DNA of 15,147 bases from Caldimicrobium thiodismutans (GCA_002877875.1 PNIE01000090.1:1-15147); one strand, 5' to 3'. Shown: positions 6,713 through 14,174, counted from the stretch's first letter. The notes: a model not told the origin generated them from the sequence alone. Translations and numbers: made by a program.

Positions 6713-8290
6713 TTATCTAAATTTTCTTAGCAGAACTTTAAGTTTAATAAAACCTCTTGATCTATAGAGAAAAAGTGCCAAAAGAAAGAGGAAACCAAGT
6801 ATTCCCCATAAGGCAACGGCTTTAAAGGTGTTTTGAAAACCCCAACTTAAGGCCTGAATGTATTGGGCTTTGTAAAGAAGAGCTTGAACTTTTTTTTCTG
6901 CAAGTTCAGTTGGAAAAAACTTATTTGCTAAAAATAACCTCTCCTGTAAAAAGCTTTTAACCACTTCATAATTTTGTAGCTCATTGATTCTTAAAAAATT
7001 TTTATTGGTATAATACTCTAGATTAATTGTTGCAAGGGCAGTTCCAAAGGATCCTCCCACAAATCTTTGATAGTGCATAAGAACTATTCCTAGCCCTGTC
7101 AACGGTCCAAGTTTCTTTAAAGAAATTGCTGTTAAGGGTGCAAAGAAAGTTCCCATAGAGATTCCAAGGGGGATGCAAAGAAGTGAGGCTTTCCAAGCTG
7201 GGGTATAGTAGTTAAGCTGGGGAATAAGATAAAAACTTGTAAAAATGAATAAAAGGGAACTTACCATTAGGATACGGCCTGGAGCCAGACGATCAGAAAG
7301 ATAGCCTGAAATTACACTAAAGGTTCCTATAAAGCATGCAAAAACAAGAATGTGAAGCCCTGCCTGAAAAGTGGTAAGCCCCTTCAAATTTTCATAATAG
7401 AGAGGTAAAAGATAAAAAATTTGATACATCCCAAATCCGAGGGTAAAAAAGTGCATTCCCATAGAAAAACCAAACTCAGGTATTTTGTAAATAGCAAGGT
7501 TGAGTAAAGGCTTTTTAGAAAGAAGTTCACTTAAAAAATAAAGGGTAAAGCCTATAAGACTCACAAAAAGAAGGGTTAAAATTAGGTCTGATTGAAACCA
7601 GCCGAGTTGTTGCCCCTTGGAAAGCATAACTAAGAGGGATACAGTGGCAATCGCAATAAAGAGATAACTTAGGTAATTAAATTGAAAAACTTTGGATCTT
7701 CCGAGTTCTCTGGGAAGATAAAGGAGAGCAGCTATGAAATTAAAAATACCTACAGGGATATTAACGAAGAAAACCCACCGCCAGCTCAAATGCTCTGTGA
7801 TAAATCCACCAAGGGTTGGCCCTAAAGCAGGAGCAAAACTTACCCCAAGGCCAAAAATTCCCATAGCAAGACCTCTTTTTTCAGGGGGATAAGAGGCAAT
7901 GAGAATAGTTTGAGCTGAAGCAGCAATAAAGGCCTCACCTATTCCCTGCAAAACTCTAAAAAAAATCATTTGAGGAAGATTTTGGGCTGTTCCACAGAAA
8001 AAACTTGAAAAGGTAAAAATTCCAAGGCCTGTTATAAAGGTATAGGGATACCCTATGTATCTTGCAAAGTTTTCTGTAAAAAGAAGACCTGTAGCAGCTG
8101 CCATCATATAACTAGTTATAACCCACTGAATTCCGTAAAGATCCGTTGATAAAGGCCCCATCATTTTAGGTACCACAATATCCACAATAGTGGTATCAAG
8201 GATGGCCATAAAAAAACCTATCATCACTATGATAGTAATTAAAACCCTCTCAACTTTTGAAAGAGTTTGATGAAAGAGATCAAAATCCAT
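6713..8290 (-). CDS. emrB: DHA2-family (EmrB/QacA-type) drug:proton antiporter
   Basis: The 525-residue protein is strongly hydrophobic with about 14 membrane segments, the length and layout of the DHA2 branch of the major facilitator superfamily. Motifs in order are ILDTTIVDIVVP in helix 1 (30-41), RVLQGIGEA around R112 (motif B), and GLGVSFAPALGPTLGG (147-162), the antiporter motif C. Next comes the WRWVFFVNIPVG block (170-181) typical of EmrB, and GYLSDRLAPGRIL in the second half. The helix 2-3 motif A is poorly conserved (ENFARYIG). The start follows the stop of the upstream adaptor gene by five bases, so the two are co-transcribed. Together they would pump a hydrophobic drug or metabolite across both membranes with a TolC-like channel encoded elsewhere. 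The substrate cannot be read from the sequence. Confidence 0.9.
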   Translation of the reverse strand: MDFDLFHQTLSKVERVLITIIVMIGFFMAILDTTIVDIVVPKMMGPLSTDLYGIQWVITSYMMAAATGLLFTENFARYIGYPYTFITGLGIFTFSSFFCGTAQNLPQMIFFRVLQGIGEAFIAASAQTILIASYPPEKRGLAMGIFGLGVSFAPALGPTLGGFITEHLSWRWVFFVNIPVGIFNFIAALLYLPRELGRSKVFQFNYLSYLFIAIATVSLLVMLSKGQQLGWFQSDLILTLLFVSLIGFTLYFLSELLSKKPLLNLAIYKIPEFGFSMGMHFFTLGFGMYQIFYLLPLYYENLKGLTTFQAGLHILVFACFIGTFSVISGYLSDRLAPGRILMVSSLLFIFTSFYLIPQLNYYTPAWKASLLCIPLGISMGTFFAPLTAISLKKLGPLTGLGIVLMHYQRFVGGSFGTALATINLEYYTNKNFLRINELQNYEVVKSFLQERLFLANKFFPTELAEKKVQALLYKAQYIQALSWGFQNTFKAVALWGILGFLFLLALFLYRSRGFIKLKVLLRKFR

Positions 8291-8295
8291 GGCTT

Positions 8296-9426
8296 TTAAT
8301 AATCTCTTTTTATTTCAACCTTTCCACTAAGTCCTACTCTTAAAATACTTCTGTCTCCCTTAGTGATTTTTACTTTAATCGGGATTCTTTGGGCAAGTTT
8401 GGTAAATTCCCCAGCAGAAATATCTCGAGGGACAAGCGCAAAGGTTGCTGCTGAGGCAGGTAGTATTTCCTCTACTTCTCCTTCCCAAACCTTTCCTGGA
8501 TAAGCATCAAGGGTTATTTTAGTATAGGCTCCTTTTTTAATTCCCTTAAGTTTGGTCTCTTCAAGGAGAACAAGGATATAAAAGGTTTGAGGATCAACAA
8601 GAGCATATATAGGCTCTCCTGGAGTAATTACATCTCCTTCTGAGTGAAACTTTTTAGCAATTAACCCTGAAACTGGACTCTTAAGCTTGGTATAACTATA
8701 ATAAAGTTCTGCCTCTTCTCTCTGATTCAAGAGCCCCTTTTCCTTATGTTCTAAAGCCTTTATTTGGGAAGCTAAGCTTTTGACAGCAAATTTTTCATTT
8801 TCCACTATTGAGCGACTTTTCTCTAGGGCTTTAATTTCTCTTTCAATAGAATTTAAAACCTCCCTTTCTGCAGATAGTTGATGAGCTAATTCTTTTTCTT
8901 CTGTTTCCTTAGCCTCAAGACTTTGCTCAGAAATAAGCCCTTCTTTATAGAGATTTTCTAGTCTAAGTCTATCCTTTCTAACAAAATTAAGCCTGGCCTT
9001 TAAAGCCTCAATCCTTTCAAGTTGGGCCTTTTTCTTTGCCTGAAGAGACTCAAGTTGCTTCTCAATCTGATCAACCTTAAGGAATATCTCTCTTTCAAGT
9101 TTTACTTTTGAATCCAAAAGAGAGGCTCTTTGAGAGGAGATCTCTTTTACTGTCTCTTCAAGTTGTAATACTTTTTTTTCATAATCGAAAGGCTCTATTT
9201 CCGCAATAAGCTCCCCTTCTTTTACTTGATCCCCCTCCTTTTTATATAATTTGACCAGTTTCCCATTGATCTTTGGAAAACTTACGTACACTATTCTATC
9301 TGCCTGAACAAAAACTGCATCAGTCACAGCAAAATGATATCTCTTCCAAATAAAATAACCAAAAAGAGAAAGAAAAATGAAAATTAGAACTACAAGAAGG
9401 TAAACACCTATCCGCTTTTTAGTCAT
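8296..9426 (-). CDS. emrA: EmrA/HlyD-type membrane fusion protein of the efflux pump
   Basis: This 376-residue periplasmic adaptor has one N-terminal membrane anchor (about residues 8-27, VYLLVVLIFIFLSLFGYFIW). A first lipoyl half follows (about 48-84, containing INGKLVKLYKKEGDQVKEG). A long, Glu/Lys-rich coiled-coil hairpin occupies about 85-225, and the second lipoyl half begins LKSPVSGLIAKKFHSEGDV. A beta-barrel and membrane-proximal domain ending KVEIKRDY completes it. This is the EmrA/HlyD domain order, linking the inner-membrane pump to an outer-membrane channel. The ATG is supported by a strong AAGGAAGGAG site. It is the first gene of the emrAB unit, with a promoter and two dyads immediately upstream. 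No regulator gene of the MarR or TetR type is in the window. Confidence 0.92.
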   Translation of the reverse strand: MTKKRIGVYLLVVLIFIFLSLFGYFIWKRYHFAVTDAVFVQADRIVYVSFPKINGKLVKLYKKEGDQVKEGELIAEIEPFDYEKKVLQLEETVKEISSQRASLLDSKVKLEREIFLKVDQIEKQLESLQAKKKAQLERIEALKARLNFVRKDRLRLENLYKEGLISEQSLEAKETEEKELAHQLSAEREVLNSIEREIKALEKSRSIVENEKFAVKSLASQIKALEHKEKGLLNQREEAELYYSYTKLKSPVSGLIAKKFHSEGDVITPGEPIYALVDPQTFYILVLLEETKLKGIKKGAYTKITLDAYPGKVWEGEVEEILPASAATFALVPRDISAGEFTKLAQRIPIKVKITKGDRSILRVGLSGKVEIKRDY

Positions 9427-9450
9427 CTTCTCCTTCCTTTATTTTATGTT

Positions 9451-9460
9451 AGTGATCACT
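9451..9460 (-). promoter_or_regulatory. Perfect palindrome, candidate operator of the efflux operon
   Basis: AGTGATCACT is a perfect 10-base palindrome lying 25 bases upstream of the adaptor ATG and just downstream of the predicted transcription start. That is where a repressor would block RNA polymerase. The binding protein is not encoded in this window. Confidence 0.4.
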
Positions 9461-9469
9461 TAACTTTTA

Positions 9470-9497
9470 AATTTATAGGGTTATTCCTTTTTGTCAA
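9470..9497 (-). promoter_or_regulatory. Promoter of the efflux operon
   Basis: On the minus strand a consensus TTGACA (9497-9492) is followed after 16 bases by TAAATT (9475-9470), with TATAAA overlapping just upstream. The start site would fall near 9463, leaving a leader of about 37 bases that contains the AGTGATCACT palindrome and the ribosome site. Confidence 0.55.
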
Positions 9498-9505
9498 GAA
9501 AAAGG
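9486..9505. repeat. Inverted repeat centred on the efflux-operon -35 box
   Basis: CCTTTTT (9486-9492) and AAAAAGG (9499-9505) are a perfect 7-base inverted repeat around the six-base GTCAAG, which contains most of the -35 hexamer. It may be a second operator. Read on the plus strand, followed by CATTTTT, it could also be a weak terminator hairpin. Confidence 0.35.
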
Positions 9506-9728
9506 CATTTTTGGCAAAATTCGGTAAAGGTTGAATTTCTTTCACTAAATTCTTAAGCCAGTCAGATTATGATTTATGTCATTTTTGTGGCCATTTGACA
9601 CCATGTTTAATTTACAGGAAATAGGATGTTTCAGCCATACTTTCAAACCCTTGATTTTCAATCCTCTAAAAGGGGGGGTATGGTCACAAATTTAGTATCT
9701 GCAGAGGAATTTTCTATCTCCTTTTGAG
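9506..9728. other. Non-coding part of the divergent control region
   Basis: No credible gene is seen on either strand. Notable are a run of seven G's (9672-9678), rare in this AT-rich DNA, and three loosely repeated TTTCA-x-CC elements about 13 bases apart (near 9628, 9641 and 9655). Their role is unknown. Confidence 0.5.
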
Positions 9729-9757
9729 CTCTTTAAAATAAAGAGAGAATTTATAAT
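9729..9757 (+). promoter_or_regulatory. rpmE: Candidate rpmE-prfA promoter with an overlapping dyad
   Basis: A perfect TATAAT lies at 9752-9757. Its spacer and -35 zone is occupied by a perfect 17-base dyad, CTCTTTA-AAA-TAAAGAG (9729-9745), and no standard -35 hexamer is present at 16-18 bases. This layout fits a promoter that is activated or repressed through the dyad. The leader to rpmE would be about 130 bases. Confidence 0.4.
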
Positions 9758-9798
9758 AAGCCCCCTAAGAAGATGATTAAAGGGAGATTCTCAGATAG

Positions 9799-9820
9799 AT
9801 TACTTTTAAATTACTTTTAA
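9799..9820 (+). repeat. Tandem 11-base direct repeat in the rpmE leader
   Basis: ATTACTTTTAA occurs twice back to back (9799-9809 and 9810-9820). The 11-base period is close to one helical turn, so it could be a protein site. It could equally be a replication-slippage duplication. It lies between the predicted promoter and the ribosome site of rpmE. Confidence 0.5.
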
Positions 9821-9893
9821 AAAGATACACTGACTTGAATTTCTGAAAAAGAGGGTTATTTTAAAGGAAAAATTCCAGAGGAGAGGGTTTATT

Positions 9894-10127
9894 ATGAAAA
9901 AGAATATTCATCCTCCCTATTATGAAGATGCCATAATCAGATGTGCCTGTGGAAATGAGATCAGGGTTGGTGCCACCAAAAAGGAGTTAAGAGTTGAGGT
10001 TTGCTCTAATTGTCATCCCTTTTTTACTGGGGAGGCGCGTTTTGTTGATACTGAAGGAAAGATAGAAAAATTTATGAAAAAATATGCAGATTTTTATAAG
10101 AAGAAGAGTAACCAAGAGAAATCTTAA
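9894..10127 (+). CDS. rpmE: 50S ribosomal protein L31, zinc-binding (C+) type
   Basis: The 77-residue protein opens MKKNIHPPYYEDAIIRCACG and carries four cysteines, C17, C19, C37 and C40 (CAC and CSNC). These are the zinc ligands of the C+ form of L31. The block CHPFFTGEARFVDTEGKIEKF after the last cysteine is the family signature (HPFYTG in most species). It is slightly longer than the usual 65-70 residues because of a Lys-rich tail. L31 sits on the large subunit and bridges to the small one. A strong GAGGAGAGGG ribosome site precedes the ATG. prfA follows after six bases, the common rpmE-prfA arrangement. Only the zinc form is seen here; whether a zinc-free copy exists elsewhere is unknown. 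Confidence 0.96.
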   Translation: MKKNIHPPYYEDAIIRCACGNEIRVGATKKELRVEVCSNCHPFFTGEARFVDTEGKIEKFMKKYADFYKKKSNQEKS

Positions 10128-10133
10128 GAAAAT

Positions 10134-11237
10134 ATGGGACTTTCTAGTTTTTATTTAACAAAACTTCAGGCTCTTGAAGAGCGTTTTGAAGAGCTCTCTA
10201 ATAAACTCTCAGATCCTCAAATTATGTCTGATCCAGATATTTATGCTAAACTCGCTAAAGAACTTTCTTCCCTTGAAGAAATAGTTAAAACTTTTCAGGA
10301 ATACAAAAAAGCCCTCAAAGAAATAGAAGAAAATAAAAAACTTCTTGAAGAAGAAAAGGATGAAGATTTACGGGCTCTGGCTAAAGAGGAAATAAAGCTT
10401 CTTGAGAACAAAGTTGAAGATCTAGAAAAAATACTTCCTTTAATGCTTCTTCCAAAAGATCCTAATGATGAAAAGAGTGTCATTTTAGAAATAAGGGCTG
10501 GGGCTGGAGGTGAAGAGGCTGCCCTTTTTGCCGCAGAGCTTCTTAGAATGTATCAACGGTATGCAGAAAGAAAGGGATGGAAATTTGAAATCCTTGATGC
10601 CAATGAAACAGGGCTTAGAGGCTTTAAAGAGGTTATAGCAAGAATTGATGGAAAAGGGGCTTATAGCAGACTGAAATTTGAAAGTGGAGTCCATAGAGTT
10701 CAAAGAGTGCCTGTGACTGAGTCTGGAGGTAGAATTCATACCTCCACAGCTACTGTAGCAGTATTGCCAGAGGTTGATGAAGTTGAAGTTGAAATTAGGC
10801 CTGAAGATTTAAAAATTGAAACTATGAGAGCAAGTGGGCATGGTGGACAACATGTAAATAAAACTGAAAGTGCTGTGCGTATCACCCATCTTCCCACAGG
10901 GATTGTAGTTACCTGTCAAAATGAAAGAAGCCAACATCAAAATAAAGCTACAGCTCTAAAAATTTTAAGGGCCAAACTCTATGAGCTTGCCCAAAGAGAG
11001 CAAATAGAAAAACTCCAGAAGGAAAGAAAAGCTCAGGTCGGAACAGGAGAGAGAAGTGAAAAAATTAGAACCTATAATTTCCCTCAAAACAGAGTAACGG
11101 ATCATAGAATTGGTCTTACTGTTTATAATCTTCCCGAGGTCCTTGACGGTGACCTGGATGAATTCATAGATGCCCTTATTACCCACTATAGAACTGAGGC
11201 TTTGAAGCGTGAGGAAGTCCTAAGTCTTGCTGCTTAA
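10134..11237 (+). CDS. prfA: Peptide chain release factor 1 (RF1)
   Basis: RF1 recognises UAA and UAG stop codons and triggers peptide release. The 367-residue protein has an N-terminal helical domain to about residue 110, rich in Glu and Lys. It carries the anticodon-like tripeptide PVT at 193-195 (RF1 has PxT; RF2 has SPF) and the catalytic GGQ at 237-239 inside SGHGGQHVNKTESAVR. The C-terminal part includes TYNFPQNRVTDHR, conserved in class I release factors. Length is near the usual 355-365. It lies six bases after rpmE and two bases before the next gene, so the three are one operon. The ribosome site is weak (AAGAAAAT), consistent with coupling. The gene for the methyltransferase PrmC, which modifies the GGQ glutamine and often follows prfA, is not here. 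Confidence 0.97.
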   Translation: MGLSSFYLTKLQALEERFEELSNKLSDPQIMSDPDIYAKLAKELSSLEEIVKTFQEYKKALKEIEENKKLLEEEKDEDLRALAKEEIKLLENKVEDLEKILPLMLLPKDPNDEKSVILEIRAGAGGEEAALFAAELLRMYQRYAERKGWKFEILDANETGLRGFKEVIARIDGKGAYSRLKFESGVHRVQRVPVTESGGRIHTSTATVAVLPEVDEVEVEIRPEDLKIETMRASGHGGQHVNKTESAVRITHLPTGIVVTCQNERSQHQNKATALKILRAKLYELAQREQIEKLQKERKAQVGTGERSEKIRTYNFPQNRVTDHRIGLTVYNLPEVLDGDLDEFIDALITHYRTEALKREEVLSLAA

Positions 11238-11239
11238 AA

Positions 11240-11593
11240 ATGATAACCCACTATTCCTTTGGAACCCTAACCTATAAAGGAAAATCCTATACTAAAGATC
11301 TAATTATTCTAATTTCCTCAAAAGAAGAGAGAGTTCTTGCTAATTGGTGGAGGAAAGAAGGGCACTATCTTCAAGTAGAAGATTTGGAAGAGGTTTTTTC
11401 TTTTAAACCAAAATACTTAATCGTAGGAACTGGTGCAAGTGGCGTTATGAGGATTGATCCTAAGGTTAAGGAAAAGGCTGAGGTGCTAAATATTATCTTT
11501 GAGGCCTATCCTACAGAAAAGGCTGTAAAGCGTTTTAATGAACTACTTTCAGAAGGGGTCTCCTTAGCAGGAGCCTTTCATTTAACCTGTTAA
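11240..11593 (+). CDS. Mth938-like (DUF498) domain protein
   Basis: The 117-residue protein matches the small Mth938-like fold family across its full length. It opens with ITHYSFGTLTYKGKSYTKDL (residues 2-21), has WWRKEGHYLQVEDLEEV, then the core PKYLIVGTGASGVMRIDP and the C-terminal block EAYPTEKAVKRFNELLSEG. The family is widespread in bacteria, archaea and animals (AAMDC), has a simple alpha/beta fold and no agreed biochemical role. The GTGASG loop looks like a ligand-binding turn. It starts two bases after the prfA stop without a good ribosome site of its own, so it should be translated by coupling within the rpmE-prfA operon. Confidence 0.85.
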   Translation: MITHYSFGTLTYKGKSYTKDLIILISSKEERVLANWWRKEGHYLQVEDLEEVFSFKPKYLIVGTGASGVMRIDPKVKEKAEVLNIIFEAYPTEKAVKRFNELLSEGVSLAGAFHLTC

Positions 11594-11724
11594 CCCTTCT
11601 TCCCAATTTCAAGCTACTCTCTAGCAAGCACTTTTGACTTTTCCTAAAATTCCAGACTTTCGTTGCCTCTGTCCCAAAAACTTAACAAGTATCTAGAAGG
11701 TGCGGTCTTTCCACTTTACCTCGA

Positions 11725-11745
11725 AGCTTTTTTATGAGAAAAGCT
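11725..11745. terminator. Possible bidirectional hairpin between convergent genes
   Basis: AGCTTTT and AAAAGCT form a perfect 7-base stem with a 7-base loop between the Mth938-domain gene and the convergent secreted-protein gene. Neither side has a clean T tract, so it is a weak terminator candidate. The rest of 11594-11767 shows no gene. Confidence 0.3.
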
Positions 11746-11767
11746 AAGGTTGTTTTAAGGGAAAAAT

Positions 11768-12931
11768 TTATTCCCAGCGCCAGGGATTGTTGGCAGAGGT
11801 TGATGAGGTAGCTGAGGAAGGAGGGTTTGGTATGGGTTGGGGTGATGGAGCTAGGTTTGGTTGGGAAGAAGTGGGTGGAATAGGAGTTTGCATCTGAGGG
11901 GTGGATAGATTGGTAGGTTGGTTTGCTTTATGGGGTTGGGAGGGTGAAGGAACTTGAGGGCCTGCCTGGGGATAAACTGGAACTGGCTGGGGATAAATGG
12001 GCTGAGGATACACCGGACGGGCTTCTTCCTCCCCAAAGGGCCAAATCCATCTTTTCATCTTAGAAAAAAGCCCTTCTTCTTGTTGAGGCTTTGAAGAGAA
12101 ATAATAATAGGGAGGAGGGGAATAATTATAGTATGGTTGAGGAGGATAATAATAGAGATAAGGGGGTGGGGCTTGGGTTTGATTGCCCTTTGCCTTTTCC
12201 TCCTCTGATTTAGCAAACCCTACTCTTGGTTTATTTCCTGAAAGATCTATAACTAGATTTTTGGATAATCCACTTTCGTAAATGGGATCCTCAGGATCAC
12301 TAAACCTAGGTTTAGCTCTTTCAACAGGTGGTTCTTCTACAGGTTGCCTACCAGGATAGGGAATATATCCGAAATATCCTCTCTCTGGATGGGCCCTTCC
12401 TGGAATATAGTAGGGCCCGGCCATAGCAAGGGAGAGATCCTCCTTATAAAAATCCTCTTCTTTCCCCTCGATATAATTCTTAGATTTCTTAGCAAAGCGA
12501 GTTAGCTGAGGAATGAGATCAGATAGCCCTTTTATCTCTTGAAAAAATTGGGCAGGCTTTTTTTCTCCTTTTAAATCCATAATCTGAGCATCAATACTTA
12601 CCACCTCTCCTGCCACAGTAACACTCCCAAAGATTACATAATCTGCGGATAATTTTTGTCCAAAGGTCTCTGCCAACTTTTTATCTATCTTAGAATATCC
12701 CTTTAATTCCTCTTCAACTACCTCGGGATCAATAACTTGAATTTTATCAGGAGAAAAAAGTCTGCTTGTAAGCATTTCAGGAATGGCTTTCTTAAGATAA
12801 CTTAAGTCTTGTTGAGAGTAAATCTCAAAGGGTAGAATCAAAACCCTTTTAATAGTCTCTGCTTTTAAACTACCTTGGAAATCAAGGAAAAGTACAAGAA
12901 GTAAAATGAAAAACCAGAGAAGCTTTTTCAC
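11768..12931 (-). CDS. Secreted protein with TolB/FlgO-like N-terminal domain and Pro/Tyr-rich tail
   Basis: This 387-residue protein starts at GTG (12931-12929) behind an AGAGGAAT ribosome site. Residues 1-24 are an export signal with a likely cut after LKA. Residues 27-150 resemble the TolB N-terminal/FlgO-like fold, with KRVLILPFEIY near the start and ADYVIFGSVT (96-105), where a small domain assembles on the periplasmic face of envelope complexes. Thermophile relatives often continue into VCBS or FG-GAP repeats; this one does not. From residue 250 it is low complexity: a Pro/Tyr run (255-277), a short basic-aromatic patch KMKRWIWPFG (291-300), YPQP repeats (307-321), then a Pro/Ser/Gln/Thr stretch ending NNPWRWE. 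The tail might reach through the cell wall or bind a partner. The family call for the head is inference and the function is unknown. Confidence 0.7.
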   Translation of the reverse strand: MKKLLWFFILLLVLFLDFQGSLKAETIKRVLILPFEIYSQQDLSYLKKAIPEMLTSRLFSPDKIQVIDPEVVEEELKGYSKIDKKLAETFGQKLSADYVIFGSVTVAGEVVSIDAQIMDLKGEKKPAQFFQEIKGLSDLIPQLTRFAKKSKNYIEGKEEDFYKEDLSLAMAGPYYIPGRAHPERGYFGYIPYPGRQPVEEPPVERAKPRFSDPEDPIYESGLSKNLVIDLSGNKPRVGFAKSEEEKAKGNQTQAPPPYLYYYPPQPYYNYSPPPYYYFSSKPQQEEGLFSKMKRWIWPFGEEEARPVYPQPIYPQPVPVYPQAGPQVPSPSQPHKANQPTNLSTPQMQTPIPPTSSQPNLAPSPQPIPNPPSSATSSTSANNPWRWE

Positions 12932-13014
12932 CCTTTATTCCTCTTTTTAAAGTCTTTTTACTAAGATAATCTCCTTTTCAAAAAAAACAACTCTCCCTTG
13001 AAAAACACCCTCCG

Positions 13015-13042
13015 TTGTCTATTGGTAAAAATGTTTTATAAT
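13015..13042 (+). promoter_or_regulatory. Promoter of tRNA-Ser and probably ftsY
   Basis: TTGTCT (13015-13020) and a perfect TATAAT (13037-13042) are 16 bases apart. Transcription would start around 13049, about five bases before the tRNA. No further promoter or terminator is visible before ftsY. Confidence 0.65.
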
Positions 13043-13053
13043 TTACATTAAGT

Positions 13054-13144
13054 GGAGGGGTGCCCGAGTGGACGAAGGGGGCGGCCTTGAAAGCCGTTGA
13101 GGGAGCTTGCTCTCCCTCCGGGGGTTCGAATCCCTCCCCCTCCG
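13054..13144 (+). tRNA. tRNA-Ser (anticodon UGA)
   Basis: The 91-base RNA folds as a serine tRNA. The acceptor stem GGAGGGG pairs exactly with CCCCTCC (13137-13143), with discriminator G at 13144. The D-arm region carries the usual TGCCCGAGTGG start. The anticodon stem GGCGGC/GCCGTT encloses CTTGAAA with anticodon TGA at 13088-13090. The long variable arm (GGGAGCTTGCTCTCCC) marks a class II tRNA, and the T arm has the GGTTCGAATCC core. The 3' CCA is not encoded (TAA follows), so it must be added by the CCA-adding enzyme. It reads UCA and, by wobble, other UCN codons. The high GC content of the tRNA against an AT-rich background suits a thermophile. Confidence 0.97.
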
Positions 13145-13172
13145 TAAGCTGGTCCTGAAAAGGCTTTAACTA

Positions 13173-14174
13173 GTGTTCAAAAAGTTTTTTTCAAAAAGAG
13201 AAAAAGAAAGCCCTTCCCAGAAAGAAGAGTCTTCTTCCGAATCCCTAAAACCCAAAGATAAAAAAAGTCTTTTTGAACGCTTCAAAGAAGGTCTTTCTAA
13301 GACCAAGGAGAAACTCTCTTCTGTTTTAAGTGAAGTCTTTGAAGTTGATAAATTGGTTGATCTTAACCTCCTTGATGAGCTTGAAGAAAAACTTATTTTG
13401 GCTGATCTAGGAGTAGAAACTACTCTCTATCTTCTTGAGCCTTTCAAAAATAAAGTCCTTAAAGGAGATCCCTTAACTACCAAAGAGCTTAAAAGACAAT
13501 TAAAAGAACAGATGATGGAACTTTTAATAGAATATGAAAAGCCCTTTCCACCCTCAGGCCAACCTGCGGTTCTTTTCTTTCTTGGGGTAAATGGCGTTGG
13601 AAAAACCACAACTATCGCAAAACTTGCTAAACGCTATAAAGATGAAGGAAAAGAAATTCTTCTTATTGCTGGGGATACCTTTAGAGCTGCAGCTATTGAT
13701 CAATTGAAGATGTGGGGAGAAAAAGTAGGGGTTGAAGTCTTTCATCAAAAAGAGGGGACTGATCCTTCTGCTGTGATTTATCAAGGTCTTGATAAAGCTA
13801 TTAAAGATAAAAAAGATCTTGTACTTATTGATACTGCAGGAAGGCTTCACACCAAATACAACCTCATTGAAGAGCTTAAGAAGATGCATCGCGTTATGGA
13901 TAAACTTATTCCTAAAGAAAACCGTGTTAATATCTTAGTCCTTGATGCTACAACGGGTCAAAATGCCCTCTCCCAGGCAGAACATTTTTCCAAAGCTATA
14001 CCTATTGATGCTCTAATAATAACCAAAATGGATGGCACTGCTAAGGGTGGAATTGCCCTTTCTGTTTCTCATAAATTTAAGCTTCCTATTCTTTTTATAG
14101 GTCTTGGTGAAAAGCCTGACGATCTACTCCCCTTTGACAAAAAGGCTTTCATCCATGCTATCCTTCCCGATTAG
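13173..14174 (+). CDS. ftsY: Signal recognition particle receptor FtsY
   Basis: FtsY is the membrane-associated GTPase that receives ribosomes from the SRP (Ffh and 4.5S RNA) and delivers them to the SecYEG channel. The 333-residue protein has a short charged N-terminal region (1-45), then a four-helix N domain (about 50-125) and the G domain. The P-loop is GVNGVGKT (138-145), with GDTFRAAAIDQL (167-178) next, then DTAGR (220-224) and TKMDG (284-288). It closes with GLGEKPDDLLPF (310-321), the SRP-GTPase C-terminal signature. Compared with proteobacterial FtsY the acidic A domain is almost absent, as in many thermophiles. The start is GTG 28 bases after the tRNA, with only a weak AAGG upstream; MFKKFFSK is a typical amphipathic membrane anchor. 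The last 20 bases overlap the next gene. Confidence 0.96.
   Translation: MFKKFFSKREKESPSQKEESSSESLKPKDKKSLFERFKEGLSKTKEKLSSVLSEVFEVDKLVDLNLLDELEEKLILADLGVETTLYLLEPFKNKVLKGDPLTTKELKRQLKEQMMELLIEYEKPFPPSGQPAVLFFLGVNGVGKTTTIAKLAKRYKDEGKEILLIAGDTFRAAAIDQLKMWGEKVGVEVFHQKEGTDPSAVIYQGLDKAIKDKKDLVLIDTAGRLHTKYNLIEELKKMHRVMDKLIPKENRVNILVLDATTGQNALSQAEHFSKAIPIDALIITKMDGTAKGGIALSVSHKFKLPILFIGLGEKPDDLLPFDKKAFIHAILPD

Noticed and set aside
9628..9672. CRISPR-like sequence: a TTTCAATCC element (GGATTGAAA on the other strand) with loosely similar TTTCA-x-CC copies nearby
   Set aside because: There is no full-length repeat and no regular 60-70 base period, the copies are only about 13 bases apart and differ, and there are no cas genes.
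13554..13889. Minus-strand open frame of 111 codons inside ftsY
   Set aside because: It lies antisense to the conserved GTPase core of ftsY and has no recognisable motif.
14104..14154. Extended TTG start for the adenylate-kinase-like gene
   Set aside because: It would add 17 residues before the Walker A loop that have no family counterpart and would deepen the overlap with ftsY; the ATG at 14155 fits the family N-terminus.
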